Positions 43,993 to 52,758 of a stretch of 64,000 nt of DNA are shown here, in pieces. This DNA comes from an uncultured Erwinia sp. (lineage in GTDB: Bacteria; Pseudomonadota; Gammaproteobacteria; Enterobacterales; Enterobacteriaceae): the NCBI GenBank assembly GCA_946221915.1, contig CAMIKG010000008.1:58640-122639 (forward strand), in the 5' to 3' direction. A program made the translations under genes and the position numbers. Every line of letters starts with the position of its first letter. The first letter of the stretch is position 1. The notes under the pieces were generated by a model. The model was not told where the DNA came from. It saw only the letters and a program-made list of their open reading frames with translations, and made no database searches.

Positions 43993-44262
43993 ATGTCTCT
44001 AAGTGTTGAAGCTAAAGCACAAATCGTCGCTGATTTCGGTCGTGGCGCTAACGACAGCGGTTCTACCGAAGTTCAGGTTGCTCTGCTGACTGCGCAGATC
44101 AATCACCTGCAGGGTCACTTTGCCGAGCACAAAAAAGACCACCACGGTCGTCGTGGTCTGCTGCGCATGGTTTCTCAGCGTCGTAAGCTGCTGGACTACC
44201 TGAAGCGTAAAGACGTTGCACGTTACACCAGCCTGATCGAGCGTCTGGGTCTGCGTCGCTAA
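43993..44262 (+). CDS. rpsO: 30S ribosomal protein S15
   Basis: An 89-residue primary binder of 16S rRNA helix 22. MSLSVEAKAQIVADFG and HKKDHHGRRGLLRMVSQRRKLLDYL are standard. GGAG precedes the ATG. In E. coli S15 represses its own translation by trapping a pseudoknot at the start region; the leader from 43909 is long enough for that. Confidence 0.99.
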   Translation: MSLSVEAKAQIVADFGRGANDSGSTEVQVALLTAQINHLQGHFAEHKKDHHGRRGLLRMVSQRRKLLDYLKRKDVARYTSLIERLGLRR

Positions 44263-44344
44263 GTCTGAGAGTCCGTCCACTTGCTGCTCTCAGGTAAACC
44301 TGAAGAAAGCGCGGTTTGGTGGACAGATTCGTGCGAGTTTCGCT

Positions 44345-44371
44345 AAAAAGGGGCCTTATGGCCCCTTTTTT
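44345..44371 (+). terminator. Bidirectional terminator after rpsO
   Basis: GGGGCC pairs with GGCCCC around TTAT, with five A on the left and six T on the right, so it can stop transcription from either strand. Confidence 0.9.
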
Positions 44372-44500
44372 CCGGTAATGAGCAGCATTCTCAGGCAAAC
44401 TAATGTATTGTTGTTAGGTGTGATCTTCCGTTGCAGAGGTTCGCGCGGCTAATGAGAGGCTTTATCCAGCGTGGAATGGAATAAAGGTTGTCATTAGTCG
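44345..44500 (-). ncRNA. Possible SraG-like sRNA (minus strand)
   Basis: In E. coli SraG is transcribed opposite rpsO and pnp from this same gap. Here the rpsO terminator also forms a hairpin plus T-run on the minus strand, which would give the 3' end. I cannot confirm sequence homology or locate the start; the extent is a guess. Confidence 0.3.
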
Positions 44501-44502
44501 CG
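44444..44502 (+). promoter_or_regulatory. RNase III stem in the pnp leader
   Basis: CGCGGCTAATGA (44444-44455) pairs with TCATTAGTCGCG (44491-44502) with further inner pairing of GGCTTTATCC with the GGAATAAAGG side. In E. coli RNase III cuts this stem and PNPase then represses its own translation. Confidence 0.85.
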
Positions 44503-44574
44503 AGGATGCAGGGAAGATTGAAAATCCATGGCAGGGCACGATGAAAGTGACTGCTTAGAGTAAAGGATATTATT

Positions 44575-46701
44575 TTGCTGAATCCGATCGTACGTAAATT
44601 CCAGTATGGTCAGCATACCGTTACCCTTGAAACCGGTATGATGGCCCGTCAGGCGACCGCCGCCGTGATGGTAAGCATGGACGACACCGCTGTGTTCGTT
44701 ACCGTGGTTGCCCAGAAAAAAGCTAAACCAGGTCAGGACTTCTTCCCGCTGACGGTGAACTATCAGGAGCGTACTTACGCTGCTGGCCGTATTCCGGGCA
44801 GCTTCTTCCGTCGTGAAGGCCGTCCAAGCGAAGGTGAAACCCTGATCGCCCGTCTGATTGACCGCCCGGTACGTCCACTGTTCCCGGAAGGTTTTGTTAA
44901 TGAAATCCAGGTGATTGCGACCGTGGTTTCCGTTAACCCACAGGTTAACCCGGACATCGTGGCGATGATCGGTGCTTCCGCTGCGCTGAGCCTGTCTGGT
45001 GTGCCATTTAGTGGACCAATCGGTGCTGCTCGCGTGGGTTACATCAACGATCAGTATGTGCTGAACCCAACCAGCGATGAAATCAAGCAGAGCAAACTGG
45101 ACCTGGTGGTTGCAGGTACCGAAGGCGCTGTGCTGATGGTGGAATCCGAAGCAGACATCCTGAGCGAAGAGCAGATGCTGGGCGCCGTGGTATTTGGCCA
45201 CGATCAGCAGCAGGTTGTTATCGAGAACATCAACGCGCTGGTTGCTGAAGCCGGCAAGCCGCGTTGGGACTGGCAGCCAGCAGCGGTAAACGAGGAACTG
45301 ACTTCCCGTATCGCAGCACTGGCTGAATCACGCCTGAGCGATGCTTACCGCGTGACGGATAAGCAAGAGCGTTATGCGCTGGTTGACGCGATCAAAACAG
45401 AAACCACCGACGCGCTGCTGGCGCAGGATGAGTCTCTGGATGACGCAGAAATTGGCGATATTCTGCATACCATCGAGAAAAACGTGGTGCGTAGCCGCGT
45501 ACTGAGCGGTGAGCCGCGTATCGATGGCCGCGAAAAAGATATGATCCGTGGTCTGGATGTGCGTACTGGCGTGCTACCGCGTACTCACGGTTCTTCTCTG
45601 TTCACCCGTGGCGAAACGCAGGCGCTGGTTACCGCGACCCTGGGTACTACCCGTGATGCGCAGAACCTGGACGAGCTGATGGGTGAGCGCACCGACAGCT
45701 TCCTGTTCCACTACAACTTCCCTCCATACTCCGTGGGTGAAACCGGTATGGTCGGTTCGCCGAAACGTCGTGAAATTGGTCACGGTCGTCTGGCGAAGCG
45801 CGGCGTGCTGGCAGTGATGCCAAAAGTGGAAGATTTCCCTTACACCGTGCGTGTGGTTTCGGAAATCACCGAATCTAACGGTTCTTCTTCCATGGCTTCC
45901 GTTTGTGGCGCTTCACTGGCGCTGATGGACGCGGGCGTGCCAATCAAAGCGGCAGTTGCCGGTATCGCAATGGGCCTGGTGAAAGAAGGCGACAACTTTG
46001 TCGTTCTGTCTGACATCCTGGGCGACGAAGACCACCTCGGCGATATGGACTTTAAAGTGGCTGGTAGCCGCGACGGTATCACCGCGCTGCAGATGGACAT
46101 CAAGATCGAAGGCATCACCAAAGAAATCATGCAGGTGGCGCTGAACCAGGCTAAAGGTGCGCGTCTGCACATCCTGGGCGTGATGGAACAGGCTATCAGC
46201 ACGCCACGTGGTGATATTTCTCAGTTCGCTCCGCGTATTCACACCATCAAGATCAGCCCGGACAAGATCAAAGACGTGATCGGTAAAGGCGGTTCCGTTA
46301 TCCGTGCGCTGACTGAAGAGACCGGCACCACCATTGAAATCGAAGATGATGGCACCGTGAAGATCGCAGCGACCGACGGTGAAAAAGCGAAATACGCCAT
46401 TCGCCGTATCGAAGAGATCACTGCTGAGATCGAAGTTGGCCGTATCTATAACGGTAAAGTGACCCGTATCGTTGATTTCGGCGCCTTCGTGGCGATCGGC
46501 GGCGGTAAAGAAGGTCTGGTGCATATTTCTCAGATCGCTGACAAGCGTGTAGAGAAGGTCACCGACTATCTGCAGATGGGTCAGGAAGTGCCGGTGAAGG
46601 TACTGGAAGTTGATCGTCAGGGCCGCGTGCGTCTGAGCATCAAAGAAGCGACTGAACAGCAGCCTGAAGCTGCAGCTGGCGCTACACCTGAAGCTGAGTA
46701 A
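44575..46701 (+). CDS. pnp: Polyribonucleotide nucleotidyltransferase
   Basis: Trimeric 3'-5' phosphorolytic exoribonuclease of the degradosome. 708 residues from TTG at 44575 (MLNPIVRKFQYG), the same rare start as in E. coli, behind AAAGGA. Two RNase PH domains (1-220 and 310-550; FFRREGRPSEGE and GSRDGITALQMDIK), a helical linker, KH (about 551-610, IGKGGSVIRALTEETG) and S1 (about 620-690). Autoregulated through the leader stem. Confidence 0.98.
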   Translation: MLNPIVRKFQYGQHTVTLETGMMARQATAAVMVSMDDTAVFVTVVAQKKAKPGQDFFPLTVNYQERTYAAGRIPGSFFRREGRPSEGETLIARLIDRPVRPLFPEGFVNEIQVIATVVSVNPQVNPDIVAMIGASAALSLSGVPFSGPIGAARVGYINDQYVLNPTSDEIKQSKLDLVVAGTEGAVLMVESEADILSEEQMLGAVVFGHDQQQVVIENINALVAEAGKPRWDWQPAAVNEELTSRIAALAESRLSDAYRVTDKQERYALVDAIKTETTDALLAQDESLDDAEIGDILHTIEKNVVRSRVLSGEPRIDGREKDMIRGLDVRTGVLPRTHGSSLFTRGETQALVTATLGTTRDAQNLDELMGERTDSFLFHYNFPPYSVGETGMVGSPKRREIGHGRLAKRGVLAVMPKVEDFPYTVRVVSEITESNGSSSMASVCGASLALMDAGVPIKAAVAGIAMGLVKEGDNFVVLSDILGDEDHLGDMDFKVAGSRDGITALQMDIKIEGITKEIMQVALNQAKGARLHILGVMEQAISTPRGDISQFAPRIHTIKISPDKIKDVIGKGGSVIRALTEETGTTIEIEDDGTVKIAATDGEKAKYAIRRIEEITAEIEVGRIYNGKVTRIVDFGAFVAIGGGKEGLVHISQIADKRVEKVTDYLQMGQEVPVKVLEVDRQGRVRLSIKEATEQQPEAAAGATPEAE

Positions 46702-46714
46702 CGATTGACCATTG

Positions 46715-46740
46715 AGCTCTCCATGCATGCATGGAGAGCT
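46715..46740 (+). terminator. 26-bp perfect palindrome after pnp
   Basis: AGCTCTCCATGCA is followed directly by its exact reverse complement. The T-run is weak (GTTTC), so termination may be partial, with read-through to nlpI as in E. coli. Confidence 0.65.
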
Positions 46741-46823
46741 GTTTCATCGCGAGGCGGGATACCTTGTGCACGGCAGGCGGATGACAGGATGTTCATCCCA
46801 ATGTTTGTTTTCGGGAGTGGGAA

Positions 46824-47708
46824 ATGAAGCCTTTTTTGCGCTGGTGTTTCGTTGCGACAGCTATTTCGCTGGCAGGATGCAGCAACTCCGATTGGCGTAA
46901 GAACGATGTTCTGGCGGTGCCGCTACAACCCACTTTGCAGCAGGAAGTCATTCTTGCGCGCATGGAACAAATACTTGCCAGTCGGGCACTGACCGATGAT
47001 GAACGCGCACAGCTGTTATATGAGCGCGGAGTGTTGTATGATAGTTTAGGTTTGAGAGCACTGGCGCGAAATGATTTTTCACAAGCGCTGGCGATCAGAC
47101 CGGATATGCCTGAAGTATTCAATTACTTAGGCATATATTTAACGCAGGCAGGCAATTTTGATGCTGCCTATGAAGCGTTTGATTCTGTACTTGAGCTTGA
47201 TCCAACTTACAACTATGCGCATTTGAATCGTGGCATCGCCCTCTACTACGGTGGACGATACCCGTTAGCGCAAGATGATCTGCTGGCGTTTTATCAAGAC
47301 GATCCTAACGATCCTTTCCGTAGCTTGTGGCTCTATCTTACTGAACGTGAGATTGATGCCGACAAAGCGAAAGTGGCGCTGAAACAGCGTTACGACAAAT
47401 CGGTAAGAGATCAATGGGGATGGAATATTGTCGAGTTCTACCTTGGCGACATCAGTGAAGCTACGCTGATGGAACGTCTCAAGGCGGACGCAACGGATAA
47501 CACCTCGCTCGCTGAACATCTCAGTGAAACCAACTTCTATTTAGGTAAGTACTACCTAAGTCTGGGGGAGAAGGACAACGCAGAAGCGTTGTTCAAACTG
47601 GCGGTCGCGAACAACGTAAATAACTTCGTTGAGCACCGATACGCATTGTTGGAGCTGGCGCTACTCGGCCAGACACAAGACGATTTATCAGAATCTGACC
47701 AGCAATAG
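46824..47708 (+). CDS. nlpI: Lipoprotein NlpI
   Basis: Outer-membrane TPR lipoprotein that scaffolds peptidoglycan hydrolases (adaptor for Prc and MepS). The signal peptide ends in the lipobox SLAGC with acylated Cys19. TPR repeats run about 60-170 (LLYERGVLYDSLGLRALARNDF, PEVFNYLGIYLTQAGNFDAAYEAF, AHLNRGIALYYGGRYPLA). 294 residues. It lies between pnp and deaD as in E. coli. Confidence 0.96.
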   Translation: MKPFLRWCFVATAISLAGCSNSDWRKNDVLAVPLQPTLQQEVILARMEQILASRALTDDERAQLLYERGVLYDSLGLRALARNDFSQALAIRPDMPEVFNYLGIYLTQAGNFDAAYEAFDSVLELDPTYNYAHLNRGIALYYGGRYPLAQDDLLAFYQDDPNDPFRSLWLYLTEREIDADKAKVALKQRYDKSVRDQWGWNIVEFYLGDISEATLMERLKADATDNTSLAEHLSETNFYLGKYYLSLGEKDNAEALFKLAVANNVNNFVEHRYALLELALLGQTQDDLSESDQQ

Positions 47709-47812
47709 CTGACGGACTTTCTTTGCCTGAATTTCTGAACTGTCATCATCTTCACGGATGAGGGCTTTTTTGTTCGTCGAAACCACTAATTTGAGCCGGT
47801 TCACACTTTTTG

Positions 47813-47869
47813 ATGAAAATGATTGAAAATTTTCACGACGAGTTATGTAGACTGGCCGCCGTAATTTAA
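47813..47869 (+). CDS. yrbN: Small upstream ORF of deaD (YrbN-like)
   Basis: An 18-codon ORF, MKMIENFHDELCRLAAVI, ending at TAA 47867-47869, in the position of E. coli yrbN between nlpI and deaD. FHDELCRLAA is, as far as I recall, the conserved part. Its stop codon overlaps AAGAGG, the ribosome-binding site for deaD 16 bp downstream, suggesting translational coupling. It appears shorter than the E. coli version. Confidence 0.6.
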   Translation: MKMIENFHDELCRLAAVI

Positions 47870-47885
47870 GAGGCTTGTGTACTAC

Positions 47886-49811
47886 ATGACTGAGATCGAA
47901 ACCACTTTTGCTGACCTGGGCCTGAACGCCTCCATCCTCGAAGCTCTGAACGGTATGGGCTACGTTAAACCATCACCAATCCAGGCAGAATGTATTCCTC
48001 ATCTGCTGGCTGGCCGTGATGTGCTGGGTATGGCTCAGACCGGTAGTGGCAAAACAGCAGCATTCTCTCTGCCGCTGCTGAACAATATTGACAGCAACCT
48101 GAAAGCACCACAGATTCTGGTACTGGCACCAACTCGCGAGTTGGCGGTTCAGGTTGCAGAAGCAATGACCGAATTCTCTAAACATATGAACGGCGTAAAC
48201 GTTGTGGCCCTGTATGGCGGCCAGCGTTATGACGTGCAACTGCGCGCACTGCGTCAGGGTCCGCAAATTGTTGTCGGTACTCCGGGCCGTCTGCTGGACC
48301 ACCTGAAACGCGGTACGCTGAACCTGTCTAACCTGAGCGGACTGGTTCTGGACGAAGCGGACGAAATGCTGCGTATGGGCTTCATCGAAGACGTTGAAAC
48401 CATCATGGCGCAGATCCCGGAAGGTCACCAGACCGCGCTGTTCTCCGCAACTATGCCGGAAGCGATTCGTCGCATTACCCGCCGCTTTATGAAAGAGCCG
48501 CAGGAAGTGCGCATCCAGTCCAGCGTCACTACCCGTCCGGACATCAGCCAGAGCTACTGGACTGCTTACGGTCGTAAAACTGACGCACTGGTACGTTTCC
48601 TTGAAGCTGAAGACTTTGATGCGGCGATTATCTTCGTGCGCACCAAAAACGCGACGCTGGAAGTGGCTGAAGCCCTGGAACGCAGCGGTTACAACAGCGC
48701 CGCGCTGAACGGTGACATGAACCAGGCACTGCGTGAGCAGACGCTGGAGCGCCTGAAAGACGGTCGTCTGGACATTCTGATCGCGACTGACGTTGCGGCA
48801 CGTGGTCTGGACGTTGAGCGTATCAGCCTGGTTGTTAACTACGATATCCCAATGGATGCCGAGTCTTACGTCCACCGTATCGGCCGTACCGGTCGTGCTG
48901 GCCGTGCAGGTCGCGCGCTGCTGTTCGTTGAGAACCGTGAGCGTCGTCTGCTGCGCAATATCGAACGCACCATGAAGCTGACGATTCCTGAAGTGGATCT
49001 GCCAAACGCAGAACTGCTGAGCGCGCGCCGTCTGGCTAAGTTTGCTGGCAAAGTACAGCAGCAGCTGGAAAGCAGCGATCTGGATCAGTACCGTGCACTG
49101 CTGAGCAAAATGCAGCCGGAAGAAGATCTGGATATGGAAACGCTGGCCGCTGCACTGCTGAAAATGGCGCAGGGCGAACGTCCTCTGATCCTGCCACCGG
49201 ATCCCGCTCCACGTCCACGTCGCGAGTTCAAAGAGCGTGACGATCGTCGTGATGACCGTCGTGGCGACCGTAATGACCGTGGCCCACGTGATTCACGTGA
49301 CGGTGACCGTCCGCGCCGCGAACGTCGTGACGTTGGCGATATGGAACTGTACCGCATTGAAGTGGGTCGTGATGATGGCGTTGAAGTTCGTCATATCGTT
49401 GGCGCGATTGCTAACGAAGGCGACATCAGCAGCCGTTACATCGGTAACATCAAGCTGTTTGGTACTCACTCGACTATCGAACTGCCAAAAGGTATGCCGA
49501 GCGATATTCTGCAGCACTTCACCCGTACGCGTATTCTGAACAAACCAATGAATATGCAGCTGCTGGGCGATGCGCAACCACGCAGCAACGATCGTGGCGA
49601 CCGTGGTGATCGCGGCGGCGAGCGTCGTGGCGCAGGCCGTGGTGGTTTCGGCGGCCGTGACGGTGGTCGTGAAGGCGGCGCACCGCGTCGTTTCAGCGAG
49701 CGTCGTGAAGGTGGTCGCGAAGGCGGTCGTGGCGGCTTCAGCCGTGACGGTGGCAATCGTGGTCCACGTCAGGATGGCGGTGGTGCACCAACCCGTCGTC
49801 GTGATGCATAA
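47886..49811 (+). CDS. deaD: Cold-shock DEAD-box RNA helicase DeaD/CsdA
   Basis: RNA helicase for 50S assembly and mRNA decay at low temperature. The start chosen is the ATG at 47886 (MTEIETTFADLGL), aligned with E. coli. Q motif PSPIQAECIP, motif I AQTGSGKT, DEAD in VLDEADEML, SAT, and HRIGRTGRAG. After the helicase core come a dimerisation region (about 385-440), an RNA-binding domain (about 475-555) and an Arg/Gly-rich tail (about 560-641). 641 residues. Confidence 0.98.
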   Translation: MTEIETTFADLGLNASILEALNGMGYVKPSPIQAECIPHLLAGRDVLGMAQTGSGKTAAFSLPLLNNIDSNLKAPQILVLAPTRELAVQVAEAMTEFSKHMNGVNVVALYGGQRYDVQLRALRQGPQIVVGTPGRLLDHLKRGTLNLSNLSGLVLDEADEMLRMGFIEDVETIMAQIPEGHQTALFSATMPEAIRRITRRFMKEPQEVRIQSSVTTRPDISQSYWTAYGRKTDALVRFLEAEDFDAAIIFVRTKNATLEVAEALERSGYNSAALNGDMNQALREQTLERLKDGRLDILIATDVAARGLDVERISLVVNYDIPMDAESYVHRIGRTGRAGRAGRALLFVENRERRLLRNIERTMKLTIPEVDLPNAELLSARRLAKFAGKVQQQLESSDLDQYRALLSKMQPEEDLDMETLAAALLKMAQGERPLILPPDPAPRPRREFKERDDRRDDRRGDRNDRGPRDSRDGDRPRRERRDVGDMELYRIEVGRDDGVEVRHIVGAIANEGDISSRYIGNIKLFGTHSTIELPKGMPSDILQHFTRTRILNKPMNMQLLGDAQPRSNDRGDRGDRGGERRGAGRGGFGGRDGGREGGAPRRFSERREGGREGGRGGFSRDGGNRGPRQDGGGAPTRRRDA

Positions 49812-49830
49812 TCACTGATACGTAATAAGA

Positions 49831-49857
49831 AACCAGCCTGCGGGCTGGTTTTTTTTT
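49831..49857 (+). terminator. Terminator after deaD
   Basis: AACCAGCC pairs with GGCTGGTT around TGCG, followed by a run of T to 49857. Confidence 0.93.
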
Positions 49858-49964
49858 GCCTGTTTTCCACGCCAGCATGAGCGTAACGCCAGTACCTGCG
49901 GGAGATTGCACAGCATTACCGCCGGGCAGGCTTTCGCGGAGGCAGGCGCGGGTAGAAATAAAAA

Positions 49965-49986
49965 AGCCCGGCGCAATGGCCGGGCT
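49965..49986 (-). terminator. Terminator for the leftward receptor gene
   Basis: AGCCCGGC pairs with GCCGGGCT around GCAATG; the minus strand continues into six T (A-run at 49959-49965 on the plus strand). It lies 36 bp after the receptor stop codon. Confidence 0.88.
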
Positions 49987-50021
49987 GGAGAGTGTCCGCA
50001 GCAGAATGCGGAGAGTAAAAC

Positions 50022-52403
50022 TTAGAAGTCGACGTTAACGCCTAACTGGAAGCTACGACCCGGCGCGATGGACAGCTGCTGATCGTAGTAGTTCTTATCA
50101 CTGGAACTGGTGCTGGTTGGCTCTTCAATATTGCGAGTGCTCAGGTAATCCCAGTATTTACGGTCAGTCAGGTTGTAGATACCACCCGTGATTTTCACGT
50201 TTTTGTTCACACGATAGTATGCGCTCAGATCCACCACACCATAACCGGGTACATTCATATAGGTGGTCGTGGAATCGGTAATCGCGCTGCCGCTATTCTG
50301 ATAGCTGGCGCGGCCGTTGGCGCTGGAGCGTTTACCCTTGTTAAAGGTTGCCGTCAGCGCTGCGCCATACAACTGATCCGGATCATCGTAAGCCACACCC
50401 ACTACGGCTTTCATCGGTGGGATGCTTTCGAGGTCGATGTATTTGTCGCCACTATAGCTGGACTTGGCAGCGCCCTGCGTATAACCAAATGCCAGCTGGG
50501 TGCTGAATCCCTGAGCCTGCTGGAACCAGGTGCCGAGTTTAAATTTAGCGCCGAACTCAGCCCCGTAAATATAAGCTTTATCGCGGTTTTCATACTGGTA
50601 AACGGTGCTGATGCTGCCCGGATAACCGCTGCACTTAGTGGTGGTGGTACAGGAGTAACGGCTGATACCGATGAAGTTCTGGTAGTCGCTGTAGAACGTC
50701 GAAGCGGTAATGCTTACACCTTCTGCCAGTTCCCCCTTCAGACCCAGCTCATAGTTATCACTGGTTTCTGTTTCCAGCTCCGGGCTGCTCAGGATGGCAT
50801 AGCTGCTGCCGGTACCAGCATAGCCGAGACTCCATGCACCATACAGCTGGTTAGCTGTCGGGAACTGGACGCCGCGTTTGTATTGCAGATATACGGCCAG
50901 ATCTGGTTTCAGTGCGTACTGGAAGGTCAGCGCTGGCAGCACTTTGTTATCAATCATGGTGCCGTACAGGTCGCTGGTATCAGTGACCCGGCCATTGTTC
51001 GACATCAGGCCAGACTGGTTTTTCGGCTTAGCATACTGATATGCCCAGCGCACACCTGGCCGCACGGAGAAGTCATGGCCATTCAGATCCCATGTCATGG
51101 TGTCCTGCACGAACGCACCCAGTTGCGAGAGTTCGCTGTCAGCCTGCGGGGTGCCTAATGCTGCCTGTACCGTGCCTTCCTGGATGAGAGGACGCACTGC
51201 TTTGACGGTGCGGGCATTCATCCCGTAATTGAACTGATGGCGTCCCCAGTCCTTGCTGGCACTGGTTTCAATGCCAAAAGTGTCGGTGTCGTAGTTGGTC
51301 CAGGTCCAGGCAGGCGTCGTGTCGTACGTCGCGTCATGCGCCTCAGTTTTGGTGTAGAAGACTTTGGTGTTCAGCGAGTCGAGCAGGAAGAAGTCATCCG
51401 GCGTCCACAGGTCTGCCAGGCTGACGCCATAGCGGCGGCTCTGGCTGGTCTGGTAGGAGGTGGCTCCCGTGCGGGCTGAGTTTTCCCAGGTCGGGAAATT
51501 GGTATGATTCGTTTTGTGGTAGTAGTCCATAGCAGCGGTCAGCTGATGGTTATCCGTCGCCTGCCAGATACCGGATGCCAGGATAGCATCGGAGTGCCAG
51601 TTAGCGGCGTTGCTGTCGATGGTGGCTTCGTGCTGGTTTTCTGTTTCATTACCGTCACGACGGCTGATCACCACAATGCCGCGCAGATAGTCATCGCCGC
51701 CTGCCGCGGTAATGCCGTTGTGCCAGCTGCGGTTAGAGGAGTCATAGCCACTCTGGTAGCCAAAGTAAGTGTGCTTGTCGCTGCGCAGATAGTCGTTAGC
51801 AGATTTTGGTTTAAACGAAACCGAACCGCCCAGCGCGCTGTTGGTGTTGGAAACCTCAGTGGTGCCGGAGAGGATATCTACCGCACCATACATATATGGG
51901 TCGATATAGTCGCCGCGACCAATGCCGTAAGTACCGTACTGGGAACGCCCGCTGGTCTGTGACGTTGCGCGATCCGTGGCGGCAGGCAGTTCAACGCCAT
52001 CAATATCGATAGAGACACGGTTGCCGTCCAGGCCACGAATGTTATAGCTGGTTGAGCCGCTACGGTCATAACTGCTCTTGCCGGTGCTTGCGCCGCCCGC
52101 GGTGCCATTGGCACTAATCAGCGGCTGATAACGCATCACATTGCTGAAGTCGTTAACGCCGTTTTTCTGCATTTCGTCAGCGCTGATGGTGACTTTGGTG
52201 CCGGGTTCAATTTTCGGCGACCATACCGTCATCTGTGCGGGCGTTTCGCCGCTGCTCAGTGTGCTGGCGGTATTTTCGGTTTTGGTGGTGCTGGTCGTGT
52301 TGCTGTCCGCGGCGTGGCCTGCAAAGGCGGTGCCACTGAGAATTCCGGACAGGATCAGTTTGTTCAGACGCGACATCTGAAACCCTGTGTAGTGGGAAGA
52401 CAT
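50022..52403 (-). CDS. TonB-dependent outer-membrane receptor, haem/haemoglobin type
   Basis: A 793-residue TonB-dependent receptor: signal peptide (KLILSGILSGTAFAGHA), TonB box probably in QMTVWSPK, plug domain (YNIRGLDGNRVSIDIDGVELP), beta-barrel ending in aromatic QLGVNVDF. VQFPTANQLYGAW with a later NYELGLKGEL is the arrangement seen in haem/haemoglobin/transferrin-type receptors, so haem is the best guess, not proven. No haem-transport genes are beside it. Two Fur boxes precede it. It occupies the place of mtr in E. coli. ATG 52403 has GGAG 7 nt upstream; an internal ATG at 52376 also has a ribosome-binding site and a more usual signal peptide. Confidence 0.8.
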   Translation of the reverse strand: MSSHYTGFQMSRLNKLILSGILSGTAFAGHAADSNTTSTTKTENTASTLSSGETPAQMTVWSPKIEPGTKVTISADEMQKNGVNDFSNVMRYQPLISANGTAGGASTGKSSYDRSGSTSYNIRGLDGNRVSIDIDGVELPAATDRATSQTSGRSQYGTYGIGRGDYIDPYMYGAVDILSGTTEVSNTNSALGGSVSFKPKSANDYLRSDKHTYFGYQSGYDSSNRSWHNGITAAGGDDYLRGIVVISRRDGNETENQHEATIDSNAANWHSDAILASGIWQATDNHQLTAAMDYYHKTNHTNFPTWENSARTGATSYQTSQSRRYGVSLADLWTPDDFFLLDSLNTKVFYTKTEAHDATYDTTPAWTWTNYDTDTFGIETSASKDWGRHQFNYGMNARTVKAVRPLIQEGTVQAALGTPQADSELSQLGAFVQDTMTWDLNGHDFSVRPGVRWAYQYAKPKNQSGLMSNNGRVTDTSDLYGTMIDNKVLPALTFQYALKPDLAVYLQYKRGVQFPTANQLYGAWSLGYAGTGSSYAILSSPELETETSDNYELGLKGELAEGVSITASTFYSDYQNFIGISRYSCTTTTKCSGYPGSISTVYQYENRDKAYIYGAEFGAKFKLGTWFQQAQGFSTQLAFGYTQGAAKSSYSGDKYIDLESIPPMKAVVGVAYDDPDQLYGAALTATFNKGKRSSANGRASYQNSGSAITDSTTTYMNVPGYGVVDLSAYYRVNKNVKITGGIYNLTDRKYWDYLSTRNIEEPTSTSSSDKNYYDQQLSIAPGRSFQLGVNVDF

Positions 52404-52488
52404 GTGAAACTCCGTCAGGTGATAATACTTCGTTTTTTTATGTGGTTATTACTGTTTACTGTGGTCGGTCAATGACCTTACTTTTGTA

Positions 52489-52507
52489 AATGATAATCAT
52501 TGACAAT
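52489..52507. promoter_or_regulatory. Fur box 1 upstream of the receptor
   Basis: AATGATAATCATTGACAAT matches the 19-bp Fur consensus well (GATAATGATAATCATTATC), 86 bp before the receptor start. Confidence 0.85.
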
Positions 52508-52534
52508 TGGTAAATCTTATCATTAAGAAAGGTG

Positions 52535-52553
52535 AATGATAAATATTGTCATT
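52535..52553. promoter_or_regulatory. Fur box 2 upstream of the receptor
   Basis: AATGATAAATATTGTCATT, a second 19-bp dyad 46 bp farther upstream, with AATGATA facing TGTCATT. Two boxes suggest tight iron repression. Confidence 0.7.
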
Positions 52554-52692
52554 TAATGTTTGGCGAATATTACGCATTCTTAACGTAACCACGCGAACAT
52601 CTGCGGAGAGGTGTTGTCGTGCTGCCAGAAAATGCACGGTCGTGACGAAGCGAGAAGGGGACGTGTCTGATGGGGGATACTGCGCTGGAAGA

Positions 52693-52715
52693 CACATCCC
52701 GGGTATCGGGATGTG
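52693..52715 (-). terminator. Hairpin after yhbW
   Basis: CACATCCCG pairs with CGGGATGTG around GGTAT, 44 bp past the leftward yhbW stop. No good T-run, so its strength is uncertain. Confidence 0.55.
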
Positions 52716-52758
52716 CCTGATTACTATTAACCTATTAGCGTTATGAGCGCTGGCTGTA

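Larger units (their letters stand above)
44263..44574. other. 312-bp gap between rpsO and pnp
   Basis: Holds the rpsO terminator (44345-44371), probable pnp promoter, the RNase III stem (44444-44502) and the pnp ribosome-binding region. A sRNA on the minus strand (SraG in E. coli) may also arise here. Confidence 0.75.
52404..52758. other. 355-bp gap between the receptor and yhbW
   Basis: Contains the receptor promoter and its two Fur boxes in the left half, and the hairpin at 52693-52715 near the end of yhbW. No supported gene. Confidence 0.75.

Noticed and set aside
49570..49800. GC-rich short-period repetition at the end of deaD
   Set aside because: This is the Arg/Gly-rich RNA-binding tail usual for DeaD, not a mobile or tandem-repeat element.
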